Origin: CAJINA01 sp964636125
GTDB lineage: Bacteria > Desulfobacterota > Desulfobacteria > Desulfobacterales > CAJINA01
Length of the DNA stretch: 64,000 nucleotides
NCBI GenBank assembly: GCA_964636125.1
Contig: CAZWPX010000016.1
Coordinates: 1 to 64,000 of the forward strand
Reading direction: 5' to 3'
This document shows, piece by piece, positions 27,193-36,307 of this stretch (its first letter is position 1; every line of letters starts with the position of its first letter). Below the pieces are notes generated by a model that was not told the origin of the DNA, did not search any database, and saw nothing but the letters and a program-made list of their open reading frames with translations. The position numbers and the translations under genes were made by a program.

Positions 27193-29317
27193 AATCAAAA
27201 AACAGGTTGCCGAGTTAGAGAAGTATAATCAGGCCTACCGTGCGGGGGAAGCTCTCATCAGCGACAGAGACTATGATCGACTGGTGGAGGAGCTGCGCGC
27301 CGTTGATCCAGAAAATCCCTTTCTCCAAAGGGTCGAGCCGGAACTGTTTTCATCCCGCCGGGAGATTCGCCATTCGGCCCCCATGCTTTCCACAGAAAAG
27401 GCCTATACTGAAGAGGCGCTGGCCCGCTTCGTTGCCCGCGTGGAAAAAGCGGCCGGCGAGATTGGGCAGCTTAAAGTTCTTTTCCGGGTTACGGTCAAGC
27501 TGGACGGTCTGGCCGGCAGGGATGACGGGGCGATCTTTGTTTCCCGGGGCAACGGCGAAGTGGGGTACGAGATCAGCAGTGCTTTTGAGAAAGGGATTGT
27601 CCCGGTGGGTGGGCGCGGACACGGGCTTGGCGAAATCGTCATGCTCAAATCCTATTTTGAAAAGCACATGCGGGGCGCCTTCGAACACCCACGTAACCTG
27701 GTTGTGGGCATTGTAACATCCGATCGTCTGAATGAACACGCCCAGAAGGGCCTGGCAGACAATGCCGTTCATTTTGTTCCATATGTAAACCTGCCGGCCT
27801 GGAAGGGCCGTGGGATCGAACTGGTGAATAACCTGGAAACCATCCGAACGGATTTACTGGCCGATGTTGACTACCCCCTGGACGGCCTTGTGGCAGAAGT
27901 GATTGATGACCGGCTCAAAGCGCACATGGGGGCTACCAGCCACCACTACCGCTGGCAGATCGCCATCAAGACCAAAGGCGCCACCGCAGTGACCCGGGTG
28001 GAACGGCTCACCTGGCAGGTGGGGCGGACCGGCAATGTGACCCCGGTCATGGGAGTTACGCCTACCAGCCTCTCCGGGGCGACTATCCGTCGGGTGACCG
28101 CCCACAACGCCGGCTTGGTCAGAAAGCAGCAGATAGGACCGGGGGCGGAAATTGAAATCATCCGTAGCGGTGAGGTGATTCCTAAGCTTGAAAAGGTCAT
28201 TTCGCCGGCAGCGGCGGTTGAATTCCCGCAGATCTGCCCGTCTTGTCAGACAGACTTGGAATGGCACAACGATTTTTTAAGATGCCCCAACCGGGACTTG
28301 TGCCGCTGTCAGGTGATCCAGGGCATTGTCTACTGGTTCCGGACGCTGGGCAATGCTGACTGGTTCGGATTGAAAACCGTTGAGAGAATGGTGGACGGCG
28401 GTTACGACACCCTTGAACGAATTTATGCCATGACGGCAGATCAGTTTGCCGCCATGGGGTTTGGTCCGGTTCAGTCGGTGAATCTTGCCGAAGCGGTGGT
28501 CACTAGCCGGACCAAGGCTGTTGAAGACTGGCGATTGCTGGCGGCTTTCGGCATCTCCGATCTGGGCAAAGGGGACAGTCGCAAACTGCTCAGGGTCTGG
28601 CCCCTTGAATTATTGCTCGAGGCCACCGAAGAGCAGATTGGTCGCATCCATGGATTCGGTAAATTGACCAGCAACAGCATCAGCGACGCTCTTTCCCGCC
28701 GGTGCGAGGTGATCCGGGGGATACTTGCCCGTAACTTTTCGCTGGAGCGAACCCGGCCGGTGGCCGTAGATTTTCTCACCGCATTGGGTTTCCTGGAGGG
28801 TATCGACTTTCTGGAAGGGGCGACCCAAAAAGAAAAGAAAGAGAAAAAGGAAATATTAACAATCAGAATGGCGCGGGAGCTGTCCTTAGAGCAAATCGGC
28901 ACAGCAGACACAGGCGTGCTCATCGACGCTTGCCGGGGTGATCGAGCCCTGACGGCATTGGTTGAAAAGGGGCTGCAGAACGTTTCTAAAATCCTGATTA
29001 AGGCTGCTGATATGCCTGTCAAATGGATTTACCCGGAGGGGTCAAAGAGAGGGGAATCTGATGCAGATACCCCTTTCCCCCTGGCTGGAAAACGCATTGT
29101 ATTCACCGGGAAAATGGCAAAAGGCTCAAGAGGAGAGATGAAGGCCGAAGCGCGACGACTCGGCGCACAGATCCAGGCATCCGTTAGCGGTAAAACCGAT
29201 TATGTCATTTGCGGAGAAAAAGTCGGGGCGACCAAGCTTGCCAAAGCCGCGAAAGTCGGTGCCCGGGTCATTTCCGAGGCTGATTATTTTCAATTGATCG
29301 AAACCGGATCCATTTAA
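27185..29317 (+). CDS. Divergent NAD-dependent DNA ligase (LigA-like)
   Basis: 710 aa with the whole LigA domain order: Ia-like N terminus (SDRDYDRLVEELR), adenylation domain with nucleophile Lys105 in KLDGLA, OB fold, four-Cys zinc finger (CPSC ... RCPNRDLC), helix-hairpin-helix region and C-terminal BRCT (KRIVFTGKM, TDYVICGEK). Several normally invariant residues differ by eye alignment to E. coli LigA. The Glu two before the nucleophile is Thr103, RGDG is RGNG, the second Arg after PRN is replaced, and the motif IV Lys is Glu238 (DGLVAEV). A canonical ligA is not in this window. It could be an altered or inactive ligase paralog, or the main ligase of an odd lineage. Confidence 0.85.
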   Translation: MDRIKKQVAELEKYNQAYRAGEALISDRDYDRLVEELRAVDPENPFLQRVEPELFSSRREIRHSAPMLSTEKAYTEEALARFVARVEKAAGEIGQLKVLFRVTVKLDGLAGRDDGAIFVSRGNGEVGYEISSAFEKGIVPVGGRGHGLGEIVMLKSYFEKHMRGAFEHPRNLVVGIVTSDRLNEHAQKGLADNAVHFVPYVNLPAWKGRGIELVNNLETIRTDLLADVDYPLDGLVAEVIDDRLKAHMGATSHHYRWQIAIKTKGATAVTRVERLTWQVGRTGNVTPVMGVTPTSLSGATIRRVTAHNAGLVRKQQIGPGAEIEIIRSGEVIPKLEKVISPAAAVEFPQICPSCQTDLEWHNDFLRCPNRDLCRCQVIQGIVYWFRTLGNADWFGLKTVERMVDGGYDTLERIYAMTADQFAAMGFGPVQSVNLAEAVVTSRTKAVEDWRLLAAFGISDLGKGDSRKLLRVWPLELLLEATEEQIGRIHGFGKLTSNSISDALSRRCEVIRGILARNFSLERTRPVAVDFLTALGFLEGIDFLEGATQKEKKEKKEILTIRMARELSLEQIGTADTGVLIDACRGDRALTALVEKGLQNVSKILIKAADMPVKWIYPEGSKRGESDADTPFPLAGKRIVFTGKMAKGSRGEMKAEARRLGAQIQASVSGKTDYVICGEKVGATKLAKAAKVGARVISEADYFQLIETGSI

Positions 29318-29546
29318 ATCCAAAATTCAGCCCCTAAGCAAAAACTGTTCAAAAGGCATTTGCCTCAAACAGCTTATTGTGAAATGTTTCATGTTTTCGG
29401 TGTGAAATAATGCATTGTGGGCTCTATCACGATATGATAGCTTCTTAATCGAAATAGGTTTTGGATGTCAGTAGTTTGTTTATACCCTCAATTCAATCCA
29501 TCGCGACTGATTTCTTTTTAATATTTAAGGTTAAGGGCTTCGTAAT

Positions 29547-29828
29547 ATGGAAGCAAATGCAAGGGCACATGTCATCATACATGGACGGGTCCAGGGTGTA
29601 TTCTTCCGCCTGGAAACCCAGAAGGCGGCACACCGGTTCGGGGCCACCGGCTGGGTCCGCAATCTTCAGGACGGCAATGTCGAAGCGGTCATGGAGGGCA
29701 CTTCGGAGGCTGTAGACGCCCTTTTAAACTGGTGTCGTCAAGGGCCCCGGATGGCCCGGGTCGACAAGGTGGATGTTACCCGGGAATCGTATACCGGTGA
29801 GTTTGAAAGCTTTGAAGTGATGTACTAA
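29547..29828 (+). CDS. acyP: Acylphosphatase
   Basis: A small enzyme that hydrolyses acyl phosphates, 93 aa. The signature GRVQGVFFRLETQ contains the catalytic Arg, and GWVRNLQDGNVEAVMEG carries the catalytic Asn. The ATG is in frame with the whole domain. It stands alone between the ligase-like gene and a frameshifted gene. Confidence 0.93.
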   Translation: MEANARAHVIIHGRVQGVFFRLETQKAAHRFGATGWVRNLQDGNVEAVMEGTSEAVDALLNWCRQGPRMARVDKVDVTRESYTGEFESFEVMY

Positions 29829-29910
29829 AGGCCTTTGAGTGAATTTGACCAAATGCCCGCGGTCTGCCGATAAATTACTTTAGAAGTCATAAAAAAAACT
29901 ATTAGGTGCC

Positions 29911-31361
29911 GTGGTGGGGTATCTGCTGGCTGCAGGCATCTTTTTCATTCCCTCCGGCCGGAACGAACACACTCGCTATCGCTGGGAGAAGGAATACCGC
30001 GCGTCGTATGATTTCAGGCTGGCCACCGATGTGCAGTACGGTCCCCAGGCGCGCAAGCGTCCTTTTCACATGGTCGTCTCCGGAACGCTGAACATGCGTG
30101 TTTTGGACCTGGGGGAAACGCATACGGTGGGATTTGCGCTTGGGCCGGTTCTGGTGACCGCCGATGGCGGGCCGGATGAATTGCTGCAGCAGCTTTTCGC
30201 AACCCCGTTTACCGTGGCAGTAGACACCGCGGGCCTATTTAAAGAGTTTCATTTTCCCGCAGCGCTTGCCCCCCAGGATCGCGAAATGCTTGCAGGGCTG
30301 TTGCGGAGTATGGAGATGGTTATCCTGCCCGATCATCCCAGGAAACTGTACACCGTCAAACAGGAAGACGGGTTGGGAACATACATTGCCACATATAGAC
30401 ATAAAAATACCATTTTCAAAAAGGAGAAGAAAAATTACCTCACCTCCCAGGCTACGCGCCCGGCTTCCATTAAACTTCCCTATAGCGTCACCATACGCGA
30501 GTCCCACTATTCGTTTCAACCGGACGCAGACGGTTGCTGGATTCACCAGCTGACAGGCGAAGAACGGCTATCGGTGCTGTTTGAGCACAACCAGTTCAAA
30601 ACGGCTTCCAAATCAAGCATTACATTGAGTAAGCTATCCAAACCGGTGGCGCACAGCATTTTATGGTCCGGCATCGGTCTGAATGACTGGATTGCGTCGC
30701 CGGAAAATGCGTCGGGAGATCAGAAACGATCTGTCGAGGAACGCCGGGTGGACCAAAAATTAGACGATGAATTGAAGCGCTCCGGCCCGGATAAGGATAA
30801 CTCAGAGCTGGTCACCACCCCGGTTCTGGTGAGCGGCATCATTGTAGATAACATCAGAGCCGAATACCCTGAAATTGCCGCAACACTGAACCAGGAACTT
30901 GTGTCCCGGTTGGAGACATCCGAAAACAATAAGCAGGTTTCCTATCTGCTGCATGCCCTGGGCGACAGCCAGGACGAATCGAACGGAGAAGTCATTGCGG
31001 GTTTCATTGATTCCACCGATATGCGCGTACGGGAGAATGCTGCCGAGACTCTGGCCCGTTTCGACGACCCCGACATCAACAGCCTGTTGGTCGATCAATT
31101 GAAAACGGAAAGCGAAGATGTGATCAAAACGCAAATTTTAACAGCCTCACGGAACACACGCTCCAAACCGAGTATCTGCGGGTCATCCAGGCGGAACTGT
31201 TAGCATCGGAAAGTCCGGACGTACGTCAGCAGGCGATCAAGGTATTGGCAATACACATAGAGACAGACAAAGTGGCCATAAAAGAGACATTGAAAACAGC
31301 ATTTCAAAAAGAAACCTCCCGGCTGAATCAGAAGCTTATCATTAGAGCCTACGCGAAGTAA
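29911..31361 (+). pseudogene. Membrane-anchored HEAT-like protein with a frameshift
   Basis: Reads as one protein of about 483 aa if one base is added in the TTTT run at 31136-31139. Before that point the frame ends VIKTQIL; after it, the other frame continues NSLTEHTLQTEYLRVIQAEL and ends IIRAYAK at the TAA 31359-31361. The N terminus has a short hydrophobic anchor (VVGYLLAAGIFFIP), the middle is beta-rich, and the C-terminal third has HEAT-like helices (MRVRENAAETLARFDDPDINSLL). The start is doubtful: GTG 29911 was used, but the in-frame codons upstream read KKLLGA, as in a signal anchor, and are preceded by a stop. A second lesion may lie in the A run at 29891-29898. Function unknown. Confidence 0.65.
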
Positions 31362-31642
31362 TCAATTTTTTACAGTCGCATTAAAGACGCGGTTTTGGCG
31401 TGTATCGCCGCAAACTTCCGGCTGCCCGTTCCTTTGTTAAGGTAGTATTACAATATAACTGGCTGAAAATGTGTATAATTTGTATGTCGATCCGGCCGGC
31501 GCAAATGTTGACAATTATACTGACTTAGCATAGGGTGCAACTGTTTGACGCCAACCCGGGCATCGCTTACAGCCTTTTTTCTTTCCGCAATATACTGAAA
31601 CAGCAGTTGTGCTGCAAACCGCGATCTTCGAGGAGAATACGG

Positions 31643-32275
31643 ATGACAGAGATACTGGCAAACCTGGCCAACTCACTGCCGGAGGGCGCCGCCGCCGCCA
31701 CGTCCGATCTGGTTGAACGCGCTCTGGCGAAGGGGCTTTCGGCCCAGACAGTTTTGGACCAGGGACTCATTGCGGGTATGGATACAGTGGGCGCCCGATT
31801 CCAGGCCGGCGACATCTTCATACCCCACATGCTCCTGGCGGCCCGGGCCATGCAGGCGGCCATCACTATTCTCAAGCCGAGGCTGGTTGAAAGCGGTGCC
31901 GAACCTGCCGGCCGAATCGTCCTGGGAACGGTCAAGGGTGATCACCACGATATCGGTAAAAATCTCGCCCGGGTCATGTTTGAAGGCAAGGGATTTGCCG
32001 TCACCGATCTGGGCATCGACGTGACGCCGGAAGCATTTGTCGAGGCCGTGAGCGAAGAGATCCACATCGTTGCCATGAGCGCGCTGCTTTCCACGACCGC
32101 TCCGTTCATTGCCGAGACCATTGCCGCAATGGAAAAGGCGGGCGTTCGCGATACGGTTAAAATCATCATCGGTGGAGGTGTCGTCACCCAGTCCCTGGCT
32201 GACGAATGCGGGGCCGATGCCTACGGAGCGGATGCCGCCAGCGGTGCGGTACGGGCACTTGAACTGATGACCTGA
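31643..32275 (+). CDS. Corrinoid (B12-binding) methyl-carrier protein
   Basis: Carries a methyl group on cobalamin between methyltransferases. The 210 aa comprise a helical cap (about 1-88) and a Rossmann B12 domain with the base-off ligand His102 in GDHHDIGKN, the lower-loop AMSALLSTT and the glycine-rich IIIGGGVVT. The MtaC/MtbC class is clear. The ATG at 31643 has AGGAG 8 bases before it; the open frame extends further upstream without protein-like sequence. A UroD-family gene follows after 63 bases. The 281-base upstream gap contains a TTGACA at 31508 with no good -10 box and a TATAAT near 31474; no B12 riboswitch is recognised. Confidence 0.9.
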   Translation: MTEILANLANSLPEGAAAATSDLVERALAKGLSAQTVLDQGLIAGMDTVGARFQAGDIFIPHMLLAARAMQAAITILKPRLVESGAEPAGRIVLGTVKGDHHDIGKNLARVMFEGKGFAVTDLGIDVTPEAFVEAVSEEIHIVAMSALLSTTAPFIAETIAAMEKAGVRDTVKIIIGGGVVTQSLADECGADAYGADAASGAVRALELMT

Positions 32276-32338
32276 GTCGGAATGACACTAAAAGCGCACC
32301 GATCCCTCAATTAGACAATTTTTGAATAGGAGACCCGC

Positions 32339-33442
32339 ATGAACGGTCGCGAGAGAATCCTGACTGCCTTGAGCCTCGAGGAGCCCGACCGGGTTCCCCT
32401 TTACATCCACGGCATCAATGAAAAACCGATCATTCACATTGCCGGTGAGTTCATGGAGGGGTTGCCGGATCCCGACAAGACGTTTTACGACATGACTGAC
32501 GGCGAGAAGGTGCAGATGCTGGAAGCCCTTTTTGTGGTCCACGAGCAGCACGACATCGACGGATTCACGGCCCTGGAGTTCGGCCATGAGGAGCGCATCG
32601 GTCCGGAAGAGGTCCAGGATGCCTGGGGTGTGGTGTATCAGCTCAACCCCTTCGGCCTGCCGGTGGCCAAGCACCACCCTGTTCAGGACAAAGCGGCCCT
32701 GAGCTGTTTTCGGCCGCCGGCGCCCAGCCCGGACAACCTGCTGCTGCTCATGGCGGCCCGTGACCGCTTTGGTCCGTCCAAAGCCATCTTCTGGATGATG
32801 CGCGGGACATTCGTGTTGAGTTGGCGCCTGGCAGGGATGGAAAACCTCATGCTGAAGATGTTTGACGACCCGGAATTCGTTCACGCGCTGGCCCGGATGA
32901 CCTTTGAATACAACGTCCAGCTGCTGGATATGCTGGTCTCTGCCGGCCTGGATGTTCTGATTATCGAAGACGATATTGCGGACAAGAATTTTCCGTTGAT
33001 TTCACCTGATCAGTTCAAAGAATTTATCAATCCCTACAATCGGCGCCTGGTAGAGTTGGGACACACCAAAGGACTCAAGGTGATTCGCCACAGCGATGGA
33101 AATCTGTGGCCACTGCTGGATATCCTGATCAATTCCGGATACGACGGCCTGAATCCGCTGGAACCCCAGGCCGGTATGGATCTTAAACGGGTCAAGGACT
33201 ATTGCGGCAACCGGCTCTGTCTGCTGGGCAACATCGACTGCGTTGATCTGCTGCCCAACGGCACGGCCCGACAGGTGGAAGCGGCCGTCAGAAAAGCCAT
33301 TACGGATGCCGGGCAGGGCGGTGGATTGATCATCTGTTCGTCGAACTCCCTGCACCCCGGGGTAAACCCGGAAAACTGTATCGCCATGTTCAACGCCACC
33401 AAACAATTCGGCCGGTATCCGCTTGCCAGGTTTTCAGACTGA
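32339..33442 (+). CDS. Uroporphyrinogen-decarboxylase-family protein, probable methyltransferase partner
   Basis: 367 aa of the UroD superfamily (MtaA/MtbA and demethylase relatives). It begins NGRERILTALSLEEPDRVPL, the standard entry to this family. The UroD catalytic signature around PxWxMRQAGR is absent, so it is not HemE. Where MtaA-type zinc methyltransferases have His-x-Cys, this protein has His251-Ser-Asp253 (RHSDGN), so the classical zinc site is not complete. C-terminal landmarks are CLLGNIDCVDLL and SSNSLHPGVNPEN. Next to a corrinoid protein it most likely moves a methyl group to or from it, possibly as a substrate demethylase. The substrate is unknown. Confidence 0.82.
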   Translation: MNGRERILTALSLEEPDRVPLYIHGINEKPIIHIAGEFMEGLPDPDKTFYDMTDGEKVQMLEALFVVHEQHDIDGFTALEFGHEERIGPEEVQDAWGVVYQLNPFGLPVAKHHPVQDKAALSCFRPPAPSPDNLLLLMAARDRFGPSKAIFWMMRGTFVLSWRLAGMENLMLKMFDDPEFVHALARMTFEYNVQLLDMLVSAGLDVLIIEDDIADKNFPLISPDQFKEFINPYNRRLVELGHTKGLKVIRHSDGNLWPLLDILINSGYDGLNPLEPQAGMDLKRVKDYCGNRLCLLGNIDCVDLLPNGTARQVEAAVRKAITDAGQGGGLIICSSNSLHPGVNPENCIAMFNATKQFGRYPLARFSD

Positions 33443-33533
33443 AGACTGAAGGTAAAAGCGCTAAAAGAGCCGCATAGTGCCGGGCTTGAACGATTTATCT
33501 GAGCCAGGATTCTTAACTCTATAAAGAGGTCTT

Positions 33534-34823
33534 ATGAGCGAATCTTCAGCTGCCGGACCCTCCGCACGCTATGTGCGTTATGTCTTTTCCCTTTTGTTCC
33601 TGCTCTACATGTTTGACTATATCGATCGTCTGGTGATTGTCAGCCTTTTTCCTTACATCAAGCAGGACTGGGGGCTCAGCGATGCCCAGCTGGGACTTCT
33701 GGTTTCAGCAGTTTACTGGTCGATATTGGTTTTTACTTTGCCCATATCGATTCTCATCGACCGCTGGAGCCGAAAGCATTGCATCGGTTGTATGGCGATT
33801 ATCTGGAGCCTTGCGACCATCGCCTGCGCTTTTACACGCAATTTCGGGCAGCTTTTCACTGCCCGGGTGGTCATCGGGGCTGGCGAAGCGGGGTATGCCC
33901 CGGGGGGGACGGCCATGATATCGGCGCTGTACCCCAAGGAAAAGCGGGCCCGGATGCTGGGTATCTGGAATGCCTCGATTCCACTGGGAAGTGCCATTGG
34001 CGTTGCCCTGGGAGGTTTTGTAGCGCAACACTATGGCTGGCAGCACGCCTTCGGGTTGGTGGCACTGCCCGGCATGGTAGTGGCGCTGCTGTTTTTCGGT
34101 GTGCGTGACTACGAAACGGTTGCATTGGTCACAAAAGAGGCGCCGGGAGTGTCACATCCCGGCCGGGCTATGGCCTGGGCTGACATTGTACGGGAGTTTA
34201 CACACAAACCCGCACTGATTCTCAACAACCTGGCCATGGCCGGCTGCGTCTTTGTCACCACGTCCCTGCTCACCTGGCTGCCCACCTACTTTCACAGGAT
34301 TGAAGGCCTGGATACGACCAAAGCCGGGCTGAAAGGCAGTGCGGTTATGCTGCTGGCCATTGTCGGGGCACCGTTGGGCGGTTACCTGACCGACCGCTGG
34401 TACCAAAGAAACAAGCGCGCCCGCCTGCTTTTTCCCGCCCTTTCCTCCCTGGTGACCGGGTTGTTGCTGTTCGTCACTTTCGGGCTGTTGCAAGGCGTGC
34501 CCCAGTATATCGCCCTGCTGGCCTGTGGCATTGCCGCCACGGGCTTTGTATCAGCGGCCGTGGCCGTGACCCAGGATCTGGTCCATCCCGGCCTGCGGGC
34601 CGTGTCGCTCAGCCTCAATATCATCATCCAGCATGTCTTCGGGAGTTCCCTGGGACCACCCATCATCGGGGCCCTGTCGGACCGGATGGGGCTGCCGAAC
34701 GCCATGCTTTTCATTCCGGTCTTTGCACTTGTCGCGGCGTTGCTGTTTCTGGCCGGGTCTTTCTTTTACACCCGTGACCTGGCAAAGGTCACCCGGATGG
34801 ATGTGCAAATGAAAACTGATTAG
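33534..34823 (+). CDS. MFS transporter
   Basis: A 429-aa permease with about twelve membrane helices and the MFS loop motif in ILIDRWSRKHCIG. The family is closest in style to the organic-acid and spinster-like carriers (MFDYIDRLVIVSLFPYIKQDWGLS). It lies 91 bases after the UroD-family gene on the same strand and may import or export the compound handled by the corrinoid pair. Its TAG stop is formed by the first bases of a palindromic element. Confidence 0.85.
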   Translation: MSESSAAGPSARYVRYVFSLLFLLYMFDYIDRLVIVSLFPYIKQDWGLSDAQLGLLVSAVYWSILVFTLPISILIDRWSRKHCIGCMAIIWSLATIACAFTRNFGQLFTARVVIGAGEAGYAPGGTAMISALYPKEKRARMLGIWNASIPLGSAIGVALGGFVAQHYGWQHAFGLVALPGMVVALLFFGVRDYETVALVTKEAPGVSHPGRAMAWADIVREFTHKPALILNNLAMAGCVFVTTSLLTWLPTYFHRIEGLDTTKAGLKGSAVMLLAIVGAPLGGYLTDRWYQRNKRARLLFPALSSLVTGLLLFVTFGLLQGVPQYIALLACGIAATGFVSAAVAVTQDLVHPGLRAVSLSLNIIIQHVFGSSLGPPIIGALSDRMGLPNAMLFIPVFALVAALLFLAGSFFYTRDLAKVTRMDVQMKTD

Positions 34824-34966
34824 AAGCCATCTCAAAAAAGTCTTTTGGCCCAAACTCGGTGTTGGGCGCTCATATCAAATCCTCGAAATACCTGATGTAT
34901 TCCTCCGGGTTGATACTCGCGGCCGCTCTGATTTTGAACCAAAATCCGTTTTTTGAAACAGCTTCT
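34822..34966 (+). repeat. Family A palindromic element, copy 4
   Basis: The arms AGAAGCCATCTCAAAAAA and the complement of AGAAGCTGTTTCAAAAAA close a 145-bp palindrome. Inside are TTTTGG / CCAAAA, a TATCAA/TTGATA helix, ATCCTC facing TTCCTCCGG, and an ATAC/GTAT apical stem. It spans the whole gap between the convergent MFS and ftsY genes, and both stop codons fall on its ends. Confidence 0.8.
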
Positions 34967-36146
34967 AGAACAGGGCGTCCACAAAGCGTTCTGGATCGAA
35001 CGCCTGGAGGTCATCGATTTGTTCCCCGACGCCGATATATTTCAGCGGGATCTTCAAGGTGCTGCAGATCGCAACCACGATGCCACCCTTGGCTGTACCG
35101 TCCAGCTTTGTCAGTGCCAGGCCGGTTATGTCCATCGCCTCGTTGAACAGTTTGGCCTGGGAAAGCGCGTTCTGACCGGTAGTGGCGTCTAAAACCAGGA
35201 GCGTTTCGTGTGGCGCACCATCCAGTTTTTTGGATACCGACCGCTTGATCTTCTTTAACTCCTCCATGAGGTTGACTTTCGTGTGCAGTCGGCCCGCGGT
35301 GTCAATGATAACCTGGTCGGATCCCCTGGCGATGGCGGCTTCAACACTGTCAAAGGCCACTGCCGCTGGATCGGAGTTCTCCCTGTGCTTGACAATATCC
35401 GCATCGGCGCGCTCAGCCCAGATGGTGAGCTGTTCAATGGCGGCTGCCCGGAACGTGTCCGCGGCGGCAATGAGGATTTTTTGGCCGGCGGCATTGGCCT
35501 TGGCGGCCAGTTTGCCGATGGTCGTGGTTTTGCCCACGCCGTTGACCCCGATGACCATGGTGACATACGGTTTTTCAACCGATGCCTCTTCAGTGGAAGC
35601 CTCAACATCCAACAGGGCGCGGATCTCGTTCTTTAAGATCTCCTTGAGGTCTTCCGGCCCTGAAATCCGGGGCGCATTCTTGCGGAGCCGTTCAATGATA
35701 CCCATGGTGGTTTGAACACCGAGATCGGCCGTGATCAGCAGCTCTTCAAGGTCCTCAAGCATTTCATCATCGACTTTGACTTTGCCGGTGAAAAGTTCAT
35801 CTATATCCGTGGTCAGCACCTTCCGGGTCTTGGCAAGGCCGTTCTTCAGGCGTTTGAAAAAGCCACCGGGTTTCTTCTCCCCGGTCTCTTCGACTGCAGG
35901 GCTATCTTCAGGTTCTTGGTCATCCGCAGCGGACACGGGAACCTCCACCTCCGGTGGGATGGTGTCTGCGGCAGGGTTCTGGTCACTTTCCGGATCTACC
36001 GGGAGTACCTTCTCCGTTGTCGCAGTCTCTGTCTCTGCAGCTGCCTGTACGGGCAGTTCTTCTGTGCCCTGTTCTTTTGCGGCCTGTTTATCTGAAGGCT
36101 GGTTCTCTGCTTCCGCGCCCTTCTTTTTAAACCATCCAAATGCCAT
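34965..36146 (-). CDS. ftsY: Signal recognition particle receptor FtsY
   Basis: The membrane-associated GTPase that receives SRP-ribosome complexes, 393 aa. An acidic, Glu/Ala/Pro-rich A domain follows the start MAFGWFKKKG; then come the four-helix N domain and the NG GTPase with GVNGVGKTTTIGKLA, DTFRAAAIEQL, DTAGRLHTK and TKLDGTAKGG. The ATG at 36146 has AAAAAGG 7 bases before it; the frame is open 15 codons further upstream without a site. It follows smc on the minus strand after 161 bases that carry a family E fragment. Confidence 0.96.
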   Translation of the reverse strand: MAFGWFKKKGAEAENQPSDKQAAKEQGTEELPVQAAAETETATTEKVLPVDPESDQNPAADTIPPEVEVPVSAADDQEPEDSPAVEETGEKKPGGFFKRLKNGLAKTRKVLTTDIDELFTGKVKVDDEMLEDLEELLITADLGVQTTMGIIERLRKNAPRISGPEDLKEILKNEIRALLDVEASTEEASVEKPYVTMVIGVNGVGKTTTIGKLAAKANAAGQKILIAAADTFRAAAIEQLTIWAERADADIVKHRENSDPAAVAFDSVEAAIARGSDQVIIDTAGRLHTKVNLMEELKKIKRSVSKKLDGAPHETLLVLDATTGQNALSQAKLFNEAMDITGLALTKLDGTAKGGIVVAICSTLKIPLKYIGVGEQIDDLQAFDPERFVDALF

Positions 36147-36245
36147 GATATGCCTTTTTCCAAGCTTTAAAAACCCGGCCCTCAGGGCCAAGCCTGTCCC
36201 GCTTCGCGGGGATCAGAGATATATGGTTTTACAGTGAAAACTGAT

Positions 36246-36282
36246 ACAAGTGCCTAAAATGAACTAAAGTTTGAAGTCGGTT
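36246..36282. repeat. Family E element fragment between smc and ftsY
   Basis: Contains AAGTGCCTAAAATGAACT followed by AAAGTTTGAAGT, matching the left arm of the full element at 40304. It lies just beyond the smc stop. Confidence 0.55.
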
Positions 36283-36307
36283 TTCCTTTTCGGAAACTCA
36301 GCGGATA

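Noticed and set aside
32339..33442. Annotation of the UroD-family gene as hemE
   Set aside because: The catalytic signature of uroporphyrinogen decarboxylase is missing, and the gene sits with a corrinoid protein.
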